Source: Flectonema sp. DT1601 (taxonomy: Eukaryota > Euglenozoa > Diplonemea > Diplonemida > Diplonemidae). Taken from it: 64,000 nt of DNA. The stretch lies in contig OZ025787.1 of NCBI GenBank assembly GCA_964019425.1, positions 434,001-498,000 of the forward strand, written 5' to 3'. Position 1 is the stretch's first letter. Each line of letters starts with the position of its first letter. Made by a program: the position numbers and the translations under genes. This document shows, in pieces, positions 1 through 9,620 of the stretch. A model generated the notes under the pieces. The model did not search any database and was not told where the DNA came from. It saw only the letters and a list, made by a program, of their open reading frames with translations.

Positions 1-1072
1 GCAAGCGACACTCCTGTTTCTGACCGGGTTATCAGGGTATCTAACTCATGCAAGCATGAGAGCTTTTTTAAGGCTACTTGAATTATCAAGAGCGCAGTAC
101 TGCCCGAAGGGTTCCCGCGTGTCAAGATGCATTTGCATGTACTGAGCAGAAGTTCCAGAAAGATTACTTTTATCATTTCCCAAGTCATCACATCTTTGAC
201 CGTTTGTGTTATTGGCTTTCAATCAATCCATTATCATAAATTCACAGATGAGTGTGCTGAATAGAAAGTAAAACGGCACAAAGCTTTTGTCCAAGTGACA
301 AAAAAAATTGTTCAAGGTACCAGCATGTTCCCAGGAAAGAAGAAAAAGAAAAAAAAAAAAAAAAAAAAAAGGAAAAAAAAAAAGGGGGAAAAAAAAATTT
401 TTTTTGGCAGTGGAAAAAGTTGTAACTTGTAGTGAACAGCGAAAAAAAATTTGCAACTTGTAGTGAATAGCGAAAAAAAAATTTCAACTTCTAGCGAATA
501 GCGAAAAAAAATTTGTAACTTGTAGTGAACAGCGAAAAAAAAAATTTTCTTTTACTGAACGGCGAAAAAAAATTATCACTTCTAGTGAACAGCGAAAAAA
601 AAGTTACTGCTTTTAGTGAATAGCGAAAATGACATTATCAGGCACCCCAATAGCGAAAATCTCTTCTTTTTATTTATTTTTTAAAAAGAAAAAAAACGGA
701 AAATAGAAATTAGTCAACAAAGTCGAACGATAAAAAAAAAAAACAATGATAACATTGTTTATTCTTTTTTTTTTTTTTTTTATATTCTTTTTGAATTTCG
801 ATAAAGTGGGAAGTAACGGACTGGGAGCTTTTGGCTCCTGCCCTATTCCCGATGTAAACTTTCTTTTTATTTTTATTTTTTTTAACAGGCCCAAAGGGCG
901 ACAATGATGGTTGCTGACCAAGGAATAATATTCAAATGAATTTTCGTTTCAAAGAAACGAACAGAATTAAGAGAGAGGCAGAGAAAAAAAAAAAATAAAA
1001 AGAAAGAAAAGAAAAGAAAAAAAAAAATGAAGAGGAAATAATCAAACATGAAAAAAAAAAAAAATATATATA
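1..1072. other. AT-rich non-coding stretch with simple repeats
   Basis: No credible gene is visible; the small ORFs are poly-Lys or poly-Phe products of A and T runs. The stretch contains a short tandem repeat (418-660, separate entry). A segment at about 700-790 shares an alignable core, ending in an ACAATGATAACATTGTTTAT block, with 2835-2910 beyond the two inverted-repeat elements, so it is a dispersed or duplicated repeat. Confidence 0.7.
418..660. repeat. Short tandem repeat, ~33-bp unit, about 7 copies
   Basis: Successive units share a core reading roughly AACTTGTAGTGAACAGCG followed by a run of A and then TTT. Spacing is about 31-35 bp and units diverge from one another, mainly in A-run length. 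The last copies, near 640-660, are degenerate. Nothing suggests coding. Confidence 0.75.
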
Positions 1073-1851
1073 TCAGTCATTCTTTTTTTTTGCGAACAAA
1101 AAACACCATTTTCTCACCGCCTGAGCAAGGTTACACGATATGTTACTTTTGCTCGATTTTTTATTTTTTGGAATCGGGGAGGGTGCGATCTGTAAAATTA
1201 GGCATAGGGATATACTTTTAAACATGGTAAGTGTTGCTAAAAAGAGATAAACGTCTCTTTGCAAAATTTCCTTGGTACTACTCAATGATAAATATTAATC
1301 CCAGACCTGGAATGGAAAGATCGAGAAAATCTGAGTAAAAAACACCCCTAATTTTTTTTTTTTTACTATTTTTTTTCCCTTCTCCCGCACTCAAGAGATA
1401 TGCACCTTTTTACTAACAAATCAACCCTAGTGGCAATTATGTAAGGAAAATGTTGCATCTGTGGTGGTGATAATGATCATTAAGTATCAAAGTAGGTCCA
1501 AAAAGACAGGTAGTAACAATCTGCCTCACCGGCACATGCTTAGTACTCTTTAATATATTTTTGCTCGATTATTTTTTCTCTGGATCCCGCTGGACCAGCA
1601 GTGTAAAATTAGACCCTTCGATTAATTTTTAGTTTTGGTACTTGTCCACGGCTGAGCTGATTTAGTAAACCACAAAATCTCTTTTCTCAATTCGGGTGAC
1701 AAGTATGTGATGCCAAACTCCCGATTTCGGACGGAAATGAACCCAACGATGCAGCGCATTAAAATGCCGCTTCGATCGAAAAATTTACAATTTTTTTTTG
1801 AAAATCTTTTTCAATGTCCAAAATTTGTTCGCAAAAAAAAGGAATGACTGA
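1073..1851. mobile_element. Non-autonomous TIR element, copy 1 (Tc1/mariner-like MITE)
   Basis: The element opens with TCAGTCATT followed by a T-run and GCGAAC. It closes with the inverse (GTTCGC, an A-run, AATGACTGA). This gives terminal inverted repeats of about 27 bp, and both ends abut TA within short (TA)n tracts. TA targets and CAGT-type ends are typical of Tc1/mariner elements. The only ORF is a 70-residue minus-strand ORF near the left end, too short for a transposase, so the element would depend on an enzyme supplied elsewhere. It is directly followed by a second copy in the same orientation. Confidence 0.7.
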
Positions 1852-1859
1852 TATATATA

Positions 1860-2637
1860 TCAGTCATTCCTTTTTTTTGCGAACAAAAAACACCTTTTTC
1901 TCACCGCCTGAGCAAGGTTACACGATATGTTACTTTTGCTCGATTTTTTATTTTTTGGAATCGGGGAGGGTGCGATCTGTAAAATTAGGCATAGGGATAT
2001 ACTTTTAAACATGGTAAGTGCTGCTAAAAAGAGATAAACGTCTCTTTGCAAAATTTCCTTGGTACTACTCAATGATAAATATTAATCCCAGACCTGGAAT
2101 GGAAAGATCGAGAAAATCTGAGTAAAAAACACCCCTAATTTTTTTTTTTTACTATTTTTTCCCCCTTCTCCCGCACTCAAGAGATATGCACCTTTTTACT
2201 AACAAATCAACCCTAGTAGCAATTATGTAAGGAAAATGTTGCATCTGTGGTGGTGATAATGATCATTAAGTATCAAAGTAGGTCCAAAAAGACAGGTAGT
2301 AACAATCTGCCTCACCGGCACATGCTTAGTACTCTTTAATATATTTTTGCTCGATTATTTTTTCTCTGGATCCCGCTGGGCCAGCAGTGTAAAATTAGAC
2401 CCTTCGATTAATTTTTAGTTTTGGTACTTGTCCACGGCTGAGCTGATTTAGTAAACCGCAAAATCTCTTTTCTCAATTCGGGAGACAAGTATGTGATGCC
2501 AACCTCCCGATTTCGGACGGAAATGAACCCAACGATGCAGCGCATTAAAATGCCGCTTCGATCGAAATTTTTACAATTTTTTTTTGAAATTTTTTTTCAA
2601 TGTCCAGAATTTGTTCGCAAAAAAAAGGAATGACTGA
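1860..2637. mobile_element. Non-autonomous TIR element, copy 2 (Tc1/mariner-like MITE)
   Basis: This copy repeats 1073-1851 at an offset of 787 bp, base for base except for scattered substitutions and small A/T-run changes; by eye it is clearly above 95% identical. It has the same inverted ends and TA flanks. The two copies are separated only by a short (TA)n spacer. No transposase is encoded. The near identity implies recent duplication or recent insertion of one copy beside the other. Confidence 0.7.
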
Positions 2638-3108
2638 TATATAAATAAAAAACGTTGTATGAAAAAGGAAAAAAAAGAAAAAAAAAGACCAGAAAAGGAA
2701 AGAGAAAATGAAAAGGTATAATATTATTGTGGGGATATGAGGGATAGCAGGGAGATGCTCTTTTTTTTTTTTTTTTTTTTCTTATTTATTATTTAAAAAA
2801 AGGAAACAATCAGTTTAGCGTCTCGATCAGGACGGAAAGTAGAAATTAATCGACATAATTGATCGATAGAAAAAAAACAATGATAACATTGTTTATTCTT
2901 TTTTTTTTTTTTTTTTTTTTTTTAATATTCTTTTTTATTTGTTTAAAAAAAAAAAAACAATCAGTTTAGCGTCTTGACCAGGACGTTCTTGTTACTCTAA
3001 CCAACAGGGAGTACCCGAAAGTACGCACCCGAGAGATATCATTATTACTAGTTCGTAGCGCACTACTAGTGGAGCACTCTTCTACAATAAATGTAGAAAG
3101 TGTGATAA
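2638..3108. other. AT-rich spacer with diverged repeat copies
   Basis: Poly-A and poly-T tracts surround two partial copies of a repeat containing CAATCAGTTTAGCGTC (about 2808 and 2958). The first copy leads into the block shared with 700-790. No gene is seen. The spacer separates the tandem inverted-repeat elements from the minus-strand ORF that ends at 3109. Confidence 0.6.
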
Positions 3109-4425
3109 CTAATTGTCAAAGTCTGATACATCTTCGAAGTCGTGAAGCTCTGGTGTTGATGAGCGTTGCGGGCTGTTCGTCTTGTCCGTCTCGCTTTTTT
3201 GTTCCAGCGTGGCTTCATCGTCCTGTTTGTTTCTCTTTTTCTGATTGCATTTTCTGAGAAGTGGCCTTAACGGACTTTGTGAGTTCAGCCTCTTAATAAT
3301 CTTCGACTTCTGTTTACTTTTGATCGTTGTAGTCATCCATTCCTTGACTTCTTCTAAAGTAATCTTTTGTAATGTTTTCGTTTCAATTTTATCTTCTTCC
3401 TTGTTTCTCTTGCCTTTGTTCAGATATTTATTGAATTGAATTATTTGTATCGGACTTTGAGAATTTAATATTTTGTTTTTAACTTTCGTCGGCGTTTCCT
3501 CTACAGACGGATTTTTGACATGAACCGTTTGTGTTATTAACTTGCCGCTTTTCTTGATAGATCGCATATTGGTTGTCTCTCTGTCCTTGATTACCGAGAT
3601 AACTTTATTATTCTCATTAATCTTTTCATTTGTAACTTCATATCTCGTCTTATCATCTTCATCTATATAAGTCGGATAGTCCTTTGAAGCTTTGAACAAT
3701 GAACATTTGGTTAAATGATGAATAATCGATTTTTTAGTCTTCCCACAGTATCGACATATTCTCTTGATATTATCTGTGTCTACATATGTCGGTTCTATAG
3801 ATCTTTGTGGCGGTGTGATAGGTGGCGTAATGCATGAGTTCTTGTTCTTCTTTGATGTCTCATCCGTATTGCCATTATCAGATGTGTTGGCGCAGGTATC
3901 ATTTTTCGTAGTGGTTTTAATCGCATTGATTATTTGATCTGTCGTGCAAGTTATTGTTGTCGGTTTCTGTGTTTTAGAAGTGTCAGTAATCTTGATCAAC
4001 TTTTTATCATTCTTGCCTTTTTTAACTTTCTTACTAGAGATCTTCTTGATTTTCTTGCTGCGTTTCGTATTGCCGAGATCCGTGGGTTTTGCCCGCTCAT
4101 CCAGTATCGTTATTGTATTGGCTCTTGTTACCGTGTGCATAGCTTCCTCTTTGTTCATACGTGTAATTGTTACAGGTGTGGTAGCATTAGTTGCAACTAT
4201 TACAGGTGTTGTTGTTCTAGGTGGAGTGAGATAGTATGTTGTAACTATCTTATTATCCTGTCTTTCCATCGAGAGATTACGAATCAACTCTCGATTATGA
4301 CCGTTCCAACATGTTTTAGGCTCTTGGGCTACTTTCTTTAAAGTAGGAGTCCTAATGTTGTATTTTACAGGATGTTTCACTTCTGTCTTAGGTGCCGTGG
4401 CGTTAGTCAACATTGGTGTATCCAT
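3109..4425 (-). CDS. 438-residue Lys/Thr-rich zinc-finger ORF, probably transposon-borne
   Basis: This is the only long ORF on the minus strand. The product is unfamiliar. It is basic and rich in Lys, Asn and Thr, with a KKIKKISSKKVKKGK-type basic tract near residues 120-145. A single C-x2-C-x8-H-x4-C cluster lies near residue 225 (CRYCGKTKKSIIHHLTKC). Two diverged C-terminal repeats begin LNSQSP. The start overlaps by 19 bp the end of an ORF that looks like a piggyBac transposase N-terminus, and a piggyBac-like end lies upstream at 5024-5028. It is therefore probably cargo or a diverged accessory gene of that element. No DDE catalytic domain is visible in it. Orientation and composition differ from the host genes to the right. 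Function unknown. Confidence 0.45.
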   Translation of the reverse strand: MDTPMLTNATAPKTEVKHPVKYNIRTPTLKKVAQEPKTCWNGHNRELIRNLSMERQDNKIVTTYYLTPPRTTTPVIVATNATTPVTITRMNKEEAMHTVTRANTITILDERAKPTDLGNTKRSKKIKKISSKKVKKGKNDKKLIKITDTSKTQKPTTITCTTDQIINAIKTTTKNDTCANTSDNGNTDETSKKNKNSCITPPITPPQRSIEPTYVDTDNIKRICRYCGKTKKSIIHHLTKCSLFKASKDYPTYIDEDDKTRYEVTNEKINENNKVISVIKDRETTNMRSIKKSGKLITQTVHVKNPSVEETPTKVKNKILNSQSPIQIIQFNKYLNKGKRNKEEDKIETKTLQKITLEEVKEWMTTTIKSKQKSKIIKRLNSQSPLRPLLRKCNQKKRNKQDDEATLEQKSETDKTNSPQRSSTPELHDFEDVSDFDN

Positions 4426-4814
4426 AAATGCATAACGATGTTCCGGGGTATTCCTAAAAAGAGTTTGAGTTCAGCTACGTTAAGATTGAGTGCCTGATTG
4501 TAGTTGTTGCTGTAGTGCACAATCATCTTCATCACCGTTGGGGTGAACACCAGTTCAAATACCTGCAGTTCCTTCATCTTCTTCAGGTCTGACATGTTCC
4601 GCAGGGGCCTCCGAAACGTGTGTCGCTTTATCTTAGTGATTTTCTTGCTCCATTTCGGAGTGGAAATACTTTGCTCTATTGTACTCTCGTCATCGCTCGA
4701 GCAAGACTCAGGAGCAACCAAATCTGGGATAGATGACCCTACTGAATCATTTTCGCTAGACATGGTTTTAGGGATATTAATTTTTGGCTGAAAAGATAGG
4801 ATAGTCATGGGCAA
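4407..4814 (-). pseudogene. piggyBac-like transposase N-terminal fragment
   Basis: The 135-residue ORF starts with an acidic Ser-rich leader. It then has a segment (residues ~70-122) with the pattern of the piggyBac (DDE_Tnp_1_7) N-terminal domain: LQVFELVFTPTVMKMIV, then SNNYNQ, then AELKLFLGI. In intact proteins this leads into several hundred residues with the DDE triad. Here it breaks off right after FLGI, and the next ORF is unrelated to that catalytic domain. I therefore read it as a truncated or internally deleted piggyBac-type gene. An ATG at the next methionine inside the leader is equally possible. A small host gene with a domesticated domain is less likely. Confidence 0.45.
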
Positions 4815-5028
4815 CCTGGCTAAGACTGTTCCCAGTGCAGAAAAAAAAAAATGAACTTTTTCTCAGAAAAAGCTGGTGATTTTTGCAGCACAATCCCACA
4901 TAAAATTTGTCGTTTTTTGGCAGCTCTGGCTCCACCCTTGTACTCACAAGGTACATTTTTCCCCTTTGTCAAAAAAAAAAAAAAACGCGAAAGGCCACTA
5001 TAGTGGCCTTCAGGGCTTAAAGGGTTAA
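4815..5028 (-). mobile_element. One terminus of a piggyBac-like element with TTAA target
   Basis: Read on the minus strand, the sequence is TTAA (5028-5025) followed by CCCTTTAAGCCCTGAAGG. TTAA plus CCC is the classic piggyBac terminus. Just inside is a perfect 20-bp palindrome at 4991-5010 (AAGGCCACTA and its complement). The transposase-like ORF begins about 200 bp further in. A matching opposite end was looked for down to position 1 and not found, so the element looks one-ended. Confidence 0.45.
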
Positions 5029-5225
5029 AAAAAAAAAAACAAGCGGAATTGATCATAATGGGTGGTAGGGGTTGTTATAACTTCGTTTGAAAATTCTTCT
5101 TTTTTGATTTCTTTTTTTTTTTTTTTTTTTAACAGGAGTTAAGATCACTTTCAGGAGATAACACATAAACAAGAGCAGCAAGCTGAGTTGACACTAACAT
5201 TAAATACCAGGAATTAGTTGATAAG

Positions 5226-5327
5226 GAGGTATCTCAAGTGACTTGGTATCTCGAGTGTGTCGGTATCTCGGGAGTGCTGGTATCTCGTATGTGTTGGTAT
5301 CTCGTGTGTGATGGTATCTCTTGTGCA
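5226..5327. repeat. 17-bp minisatellite, 6 units
   Basis: Six consecutive units begin GGTATCTC and continue with variants of GAGTGTGTC. The period is 17 bp, slightly longer in the first unit. Variants accumulate in the second half of the unit while GGTATCTC is invariant. Confidence 0.8.
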
Positions 5328-5537
5328 TTAGAAAAAGGAAAGACAGTGTTGCGCCCTCGAAAGTTGCAGAAGGAGAAGCTTCGGAGGGTTACAGCAACAC
5401 CGACGCCCCTAAAGCGCTACAAGATGCAAACGCCACAGAAATCAGGCTCCTACAAGAAAGCCATAGCGATAATTTCTTTTTTAGTCTAAACCCCAATCTG
5501 AGTTCCCAAGGCTCAGCTATGGTCCATTAATCACTTG

Positions 5538-5569
5538 CCGCTCTATGGCATGTTGATGCCATAGAGCGG
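5538..5569. repeat. Perfect 14-bp hairpin
   Basis: CCGCTCTATGGCAT at 5538-5551 and its exact complement at 5556-5569 flank a GTTG loop. G-U and Watson-Crick pairs could extend the stem by about four more. It is a strong isolated structure in a non-coding region. It could be a transposon subterminal palindrome or part of a small RNA. Confidence 0.75.
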
Positions 5570-6554
5570 TGAGGGACTTTCAACAGCGACGAAGGCCATA
5601 AACACACTGGCAACAGTGTAAAGACCGCGGTTTATGGATTCCCTCAGGCGGATGGGAAATTAACAACAACAAGAGAAGTCCCACAGTAAGATTTTATGAA
5701 TGTTAGCCAAACACATCTTCTCTCTCGCTTCTGTTTGTTATGACTAACAACAGAAGGAACAAATGATTGACAGGGCCGTGGCAAAAATTCACCACCCATT
5801 TGGAGTGATAATGGTGACTTGTCCTATCCAAGATTTTCTAATTTCAAGAGCCCCAATCAACTTACGAAAATAGGAATACCATTCAGTCGCAGTCGGTTGG
5901 GAAGCACCCTTTTTCAAATGGTGCAAAGCTCCCTGTTGGTCGTACCGTATAGCAACTTGATAGGGTTCTTCGGGGCCTTGTCATCATATGCGTAACATGA
6001 CACATACTTGTGCAAAAAGCTAAAGCTAAAGCTAAAGCTAAGCTTTTTATAGCTTTTTTTAGCTTTTTTTTAAAGCTTTTTTGAAAAAAAAATTTCAAAC
6101 AAAAAATACCTCATTTTTGGACATTTTTGGTATTTTTTTTGAATTTTTTTAGAAAAAAAATGGAAAGTTGTTGAAAATAAAGCAGTGGAAAATTGAAAAA
6201 CTGGCACTGTGGAGCTTGAAAGCATTTTTTTTTGAATTTTTTGAAAAAAAATTTATTCTCTCAGAATGTAAAAAAAAAAAAAAAAAAAATCACTTGAAGG
6301 GGAGTAAATTTTTTTTTTTTTAATTAAAAAAGCTAGTAACCAGTCTTATTTGGGTTTTTTTGGGGTCTTTTGGTATATTAGCAGCTAAATCTGTGAACAG
6401 AGCAAGTATATAAGGTAAGAGGTGTCAAAACTGCATAAATCCAAATTTCCCCTCCTTAATTTACCCCCCCCAGGTTCTTAAAAAATGTCAAACTACAGTA
6501 ACTTAACCTGTTGCAATGTGTTTTTTTTCTCCTTTCAGATCCATCTCTCCTACA

Positions 6555-7811
6555 ATGAATGCTCTTGAAACTCCGCTTGAGGCTGCTGAGCTGCAGCAAC
6601 TTGCATGTGACTTGCAAGTCGATGATCGAATCGTTCTGCGATTCAAGAAAGAGGCAGCGAAGAAGATAGTGGAATGGAGAGGCTATGTGCAAGTAGCCCG
6701 AGGATCAGGTGATAACAGGCATGTTGGTATCATGTATCGCCAAGATCCTGCCACTATCCTTCGATTTCCACCATCTGATGCTGATTTGGCATCAAATCCC
6801 TATCACTCAGTCACAGTGTATAGGGGGAATCTCTCTCACTTTCGACATCTTAGTCACTCAGCTAAGAAAGAAGGTAGTGGGGATGTAGAAAACTTAGTTG
6901 GAAACTGGCAAAAGGAGCAGTCATCATTCAGTAACATTTCTACTGACGATGGTATAACTGCAGTGGAAAAGTTGCAAGAACACCATCTTGTAGCCCAACA
7001 AAGCTACAGGGACTCTGAGTTCCAGGCATTCCAGGGTGCAATGCATGAAGAGCAGTTGCTGCTGCAGGAAGAGCATGAAGCAGTAACGCAGAAACTGCAG
7101 GAGTCAAACACTGCTGCTGAGAAGGAATTACTTAGCTTGCAAGATGAGTGCAGTGCCCTAAAGAAACAACATTCTTCCCTAGCGGAAGGGATTCAACTGC
7201 AGGTAGCACAAATTACACACGCAACTCTAGCAAATGTGTTGCAGACAGGCAGCTCAGAGAAAGTTACAGAGTTGGAAACAAGGGTTCTAGAGATTGAGAA
7301 CGAGAAGCGGTTACTTGAATCCGAACATGGGGAGATGGAAAATGAAGTGAAGCGACTAAAAGCAGAGGTAGATGATGCAGAACAGAAGTGCAGAGATGCA
7401 ACTGAGGTGTGGAATGCAAAGGAGGAGAGGATTCGCAATATCCTTGATAGTAAGCCGAAAGAGAGCATGCCTGAAGTACTTCCCAAGATACCAGCTGCGC
7501 CAATTCCACAGGAAGCTAAGGAGGGGGGATTGGAGGTTGGGACAACACAGGCTGACCGACCACTCTTTGGTGAGGGTGGTTGGTTTGTTGATAATGGGGA
7601 TAGGGGCAAGTGCAACATTTGCGGTGAGATTGCAGCATCTTGTGAAAGTGCAGGAGAAGAAGACTCAGAGGGCATTGACGCAGATGCTCTAGAGCAGATG
7701 CTCCAGGCTGCAGGGAAGGAGAAGCTCCTCACTATGTGCAGCACATTCATTGCAGCTGTTAATGAAGGATCTCATCAATGGTATCCCCCTCCTCTCAACG
7801 GCATACAATAA
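6555..7811 (+). pseudogene. N-terminal part of hAT-element protein, coiled coil
   Basis: The preferred start is the ATG at 6555, just after a CTCCTTTCAG acceptor at 6529-6538; the ORF is also open from 6516. The product (418 residues) has an N-terminal globular segment of about 100 residues of unknown type, then a long Glu/Gln-rich coiled coil (about 140-310). A short Cys-containing patch (KCNICGEIAASC) follows near residue 360. The frame meets one TAA at 7809-7811, but the same frame then stays open to 8030. That open part includes STRWNTVYDCW, matching the RW-type motif that precedes the C-terminal half of hAT transposases. The usual BED finger and the early catalytic Asp region are not recognisable, so this may be a deleted or highly diverged hAT derivative. 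Confidence 0.55.
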
Positions 7812-8026
7812 GGTGAAGGATCTGACAGAGGAGATGGCAACCCCCAAAAGGAAGGAGTTGTTCCTTGGGTGCAGAAGGGTCGAAAGGGAAGCCCTCTGCA
7901 ACTTAAACGCATAGGCAGTACCCGATGGAACACAGTGTACGACTGCTGGGTTCGGGCAGTGAGACTTGAAGATCTCCTGCTGAAACGCAAGGGGAAACAA
8001 CGTGCTGTGCAGCAGACATCGAGAAG

Positions 8027-8698
8027 ATGAAAACTGCTGCAAAATTGGTGCAGCCAGTTGCATATGCAACTGATAACCTCCAGCGTGACTCGGCAGGGTT
8101 GCAGGATGTGCTGGGACAGCTGGAGTATGTGACACGGAAATGGAAAGCAATAAGTGATCCAAAGGTATCAAAATTGGTAAGCAGTGCACTGCAGTCCCTG
8201 AACACCCGCATTGTGTCTAACTTCAGTTTTGATGCTCTTAAGATGTTAAGGGCAATGCAGGGGATGGGTCTGAATGAGGAGCAGCAGAACCTGATGCAGC
8301 CTTACTTTGCAGGGTGGCTGGTAAGACATGGGTTCAGCACCACCCTTATCTCTGAGTTGTCAACAGCTACAGTAGAGAGGCAAAAGAAAGCACATCAGAA
8401 GAAGGATGCAGCAATATTCTGGAGGGAAATTGGTAGCAAGGTTGTTCCCCACCTTACACAGTTCTACATGTCACTGTGTAGGATCGCTGCATCAGAGGCA
8501 CATGTTGAACGGACATTCAAAGTGACATCCCGCCTACTGACAAAGCAGCGATCAAGAATGGTTCACAGACATGTTGATGCTATGCTGGTAGCGTGCAACA
8601 TGTTTAAGGTGTGTGCTGCTGACCCAATAAGGAAGAAGACAAAAAAAGCAGAAGGCCCTGCTGTGAAGAGGGTTAAAGACGAACTTTCCCAAGTTTAA
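8027..8698 (+). pseudogene. hAT transposase C-terminal part with dimerisation motif
   Basis: This 223-residue ORF lies in a different frame from the upstream half and meets it at about 8010-8030. That is consistent with one frameshift, or with an unrecognised intron. Near its C-terminus it has AASEAHVERTFKVTSRLL followed by a KQRSRM segment. This fits the hAT dimerisation pattern (A-x-E-R-x-F, then K-x-R-S-R-x). It ends about 560 bp before the right inverted end. With one in-frame stop and one frame change in the core, the copy is probably inactive. Confidence 0.6.
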
Positions 8699-9263
8699 TA
8701 ATTCCTTTCTACCCTCTTCTAATAACTGATATCACATGTCTAGCTTGTATTTTACTACTTCTGTGGTATAATTATTTAGTGAATTTATGGATATCTCCTC
8801 CTTTTAGTGACATTTTTTTAATCCAGGTAGGGAAAATGTGTGTTAAGGCAAGTATGGCGAAAAATCATACTCAGTGTTGATTGTAATAAGTAATAATTTG
8901 CCTGTCATATCAAAAAAAAAACATATTTCTCTCCCAACAGTACACATAGTTGAATTATGAAATGTTATCTTTGTAGATACCAGGTTGCGCAAATATCGAA
9001 AAATCACGTCACTTAACAGCTTAAATGAGCCAAAAAACACACAAAAACCTGTAGTGGTGGATACTGGAAATATTATAATTGGTGTTTTTTTTTTTCCCAC
9101 ACTTTTTTTCCTCACAAAACCAAAAAAAATATCAAAAAAGTACAGAAACATGCCAAAATTTCAAAAAAAAAAAATTTCAAAAAAAAGCTAAAAAAAGCTA
9201 GATAGCTTAGCTTTAGCTCCAAAAAGCTTAGCTTTAGCTTTTAGCTTTTTGCACAAGTATGTG

Positions 9264-9620
9264 AGTAGTGATAAAGGGATTCCATGTAGAAGAGATCTTT
9301 CAAATGGTGCTCAGTCTGGGGGATTTCGACAGGCTGCATCCTTGGGACACATCCAAGTTGGACAAAGAATGGAAGAAATGTCCAGAGATGAAAAAGTTCT
9401 CCGCTCACTCCATAAAAAGGGGAGCATCTTTCTAAGTAACCACATGCTGTGAGTACAAGTCTGCTGTTGATGTGTTGTCTGTTTTATTAAATACTTGTTC
9501 TCTTTATATTTCATGTGTTGTGTTAACCTTGTTGTTGTTGCCTAGTGGAATGCATATATTTTTCGTATTAAATAAAGGATAAATAATAAACATCATCTCT
9601 TCTATTAGATTGTTATCAAG
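9264..9620. other. Spacer upstream of the RPL5 pair
   Basis: The stretch contains a short ORF-like segment up to 9452 without family signal. Near its end is CTCTTCTATTAG (9597-9608), a likely splice acceptor just before the first RPL5 start. Nothing else recognised. Confidence 0.5.

Larger units (their letters stand above)
5029..6000. other. Non-coding stretch with minisatellite and hairpin
   Basis: No gene is recognised. Short ORFs at 5238-5530 cross the minisatellite and lack any family signal. The stretch holds the 17-bp tandem repeat and the perfect hairpin listed separately, then about 400 bp of mixed-composition sequence interrupted by stops in all + frames. It may be old repeat DNA into which the 6001-9263 element inserted. 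Confidence 0.5.
6001..9263 (+). mobile_element. hAT-like DNA transposon with ~45-bp inverted ends
   Basis: The left end reads CACATACTTGTGCAAAAAGC and continues with repeats of TAAAGC. The right end (to 9263) is its inverse, ending GCACAAGTATGTG preceded by AGCTTTAGC repeats. The match runs about 45 bp with one short indel. Inside are two ORFs whose downstream part carries a hAT dimerisation-type motif. Flanking 8-mers (5993-6000 and 9264-9271) do not match, so no target duplication survives or the termini are slightly off. Subterminal DNA is A/T-run rich on both sides, as often seen in such elements. Confidence 0.7.

Noticed and set aside
223-921. Several minus-strand ORFs rich in Phe or Lys
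   Set aside because: They are translations of poly-A/T runs and the 33-bp repeat; no domain and no codon bias.
1073-2072. Repeated 70-residue minus-strand ORF in both inverted-repeat elements
   Set aside because: It is conserved only because the elements are near identical; too short for a transposase and no motif.
3934-4341. Plus-strand Cys/Ile-rich ORFs opposite the zinc-finger ORF
   Set aside because: They are shadows of the minus-strand ORF.
9249-9452. 67-residue ORF crossing the right end of the hAT-like element
   Set aside because: It begins inside the inverted end and has no family signal.
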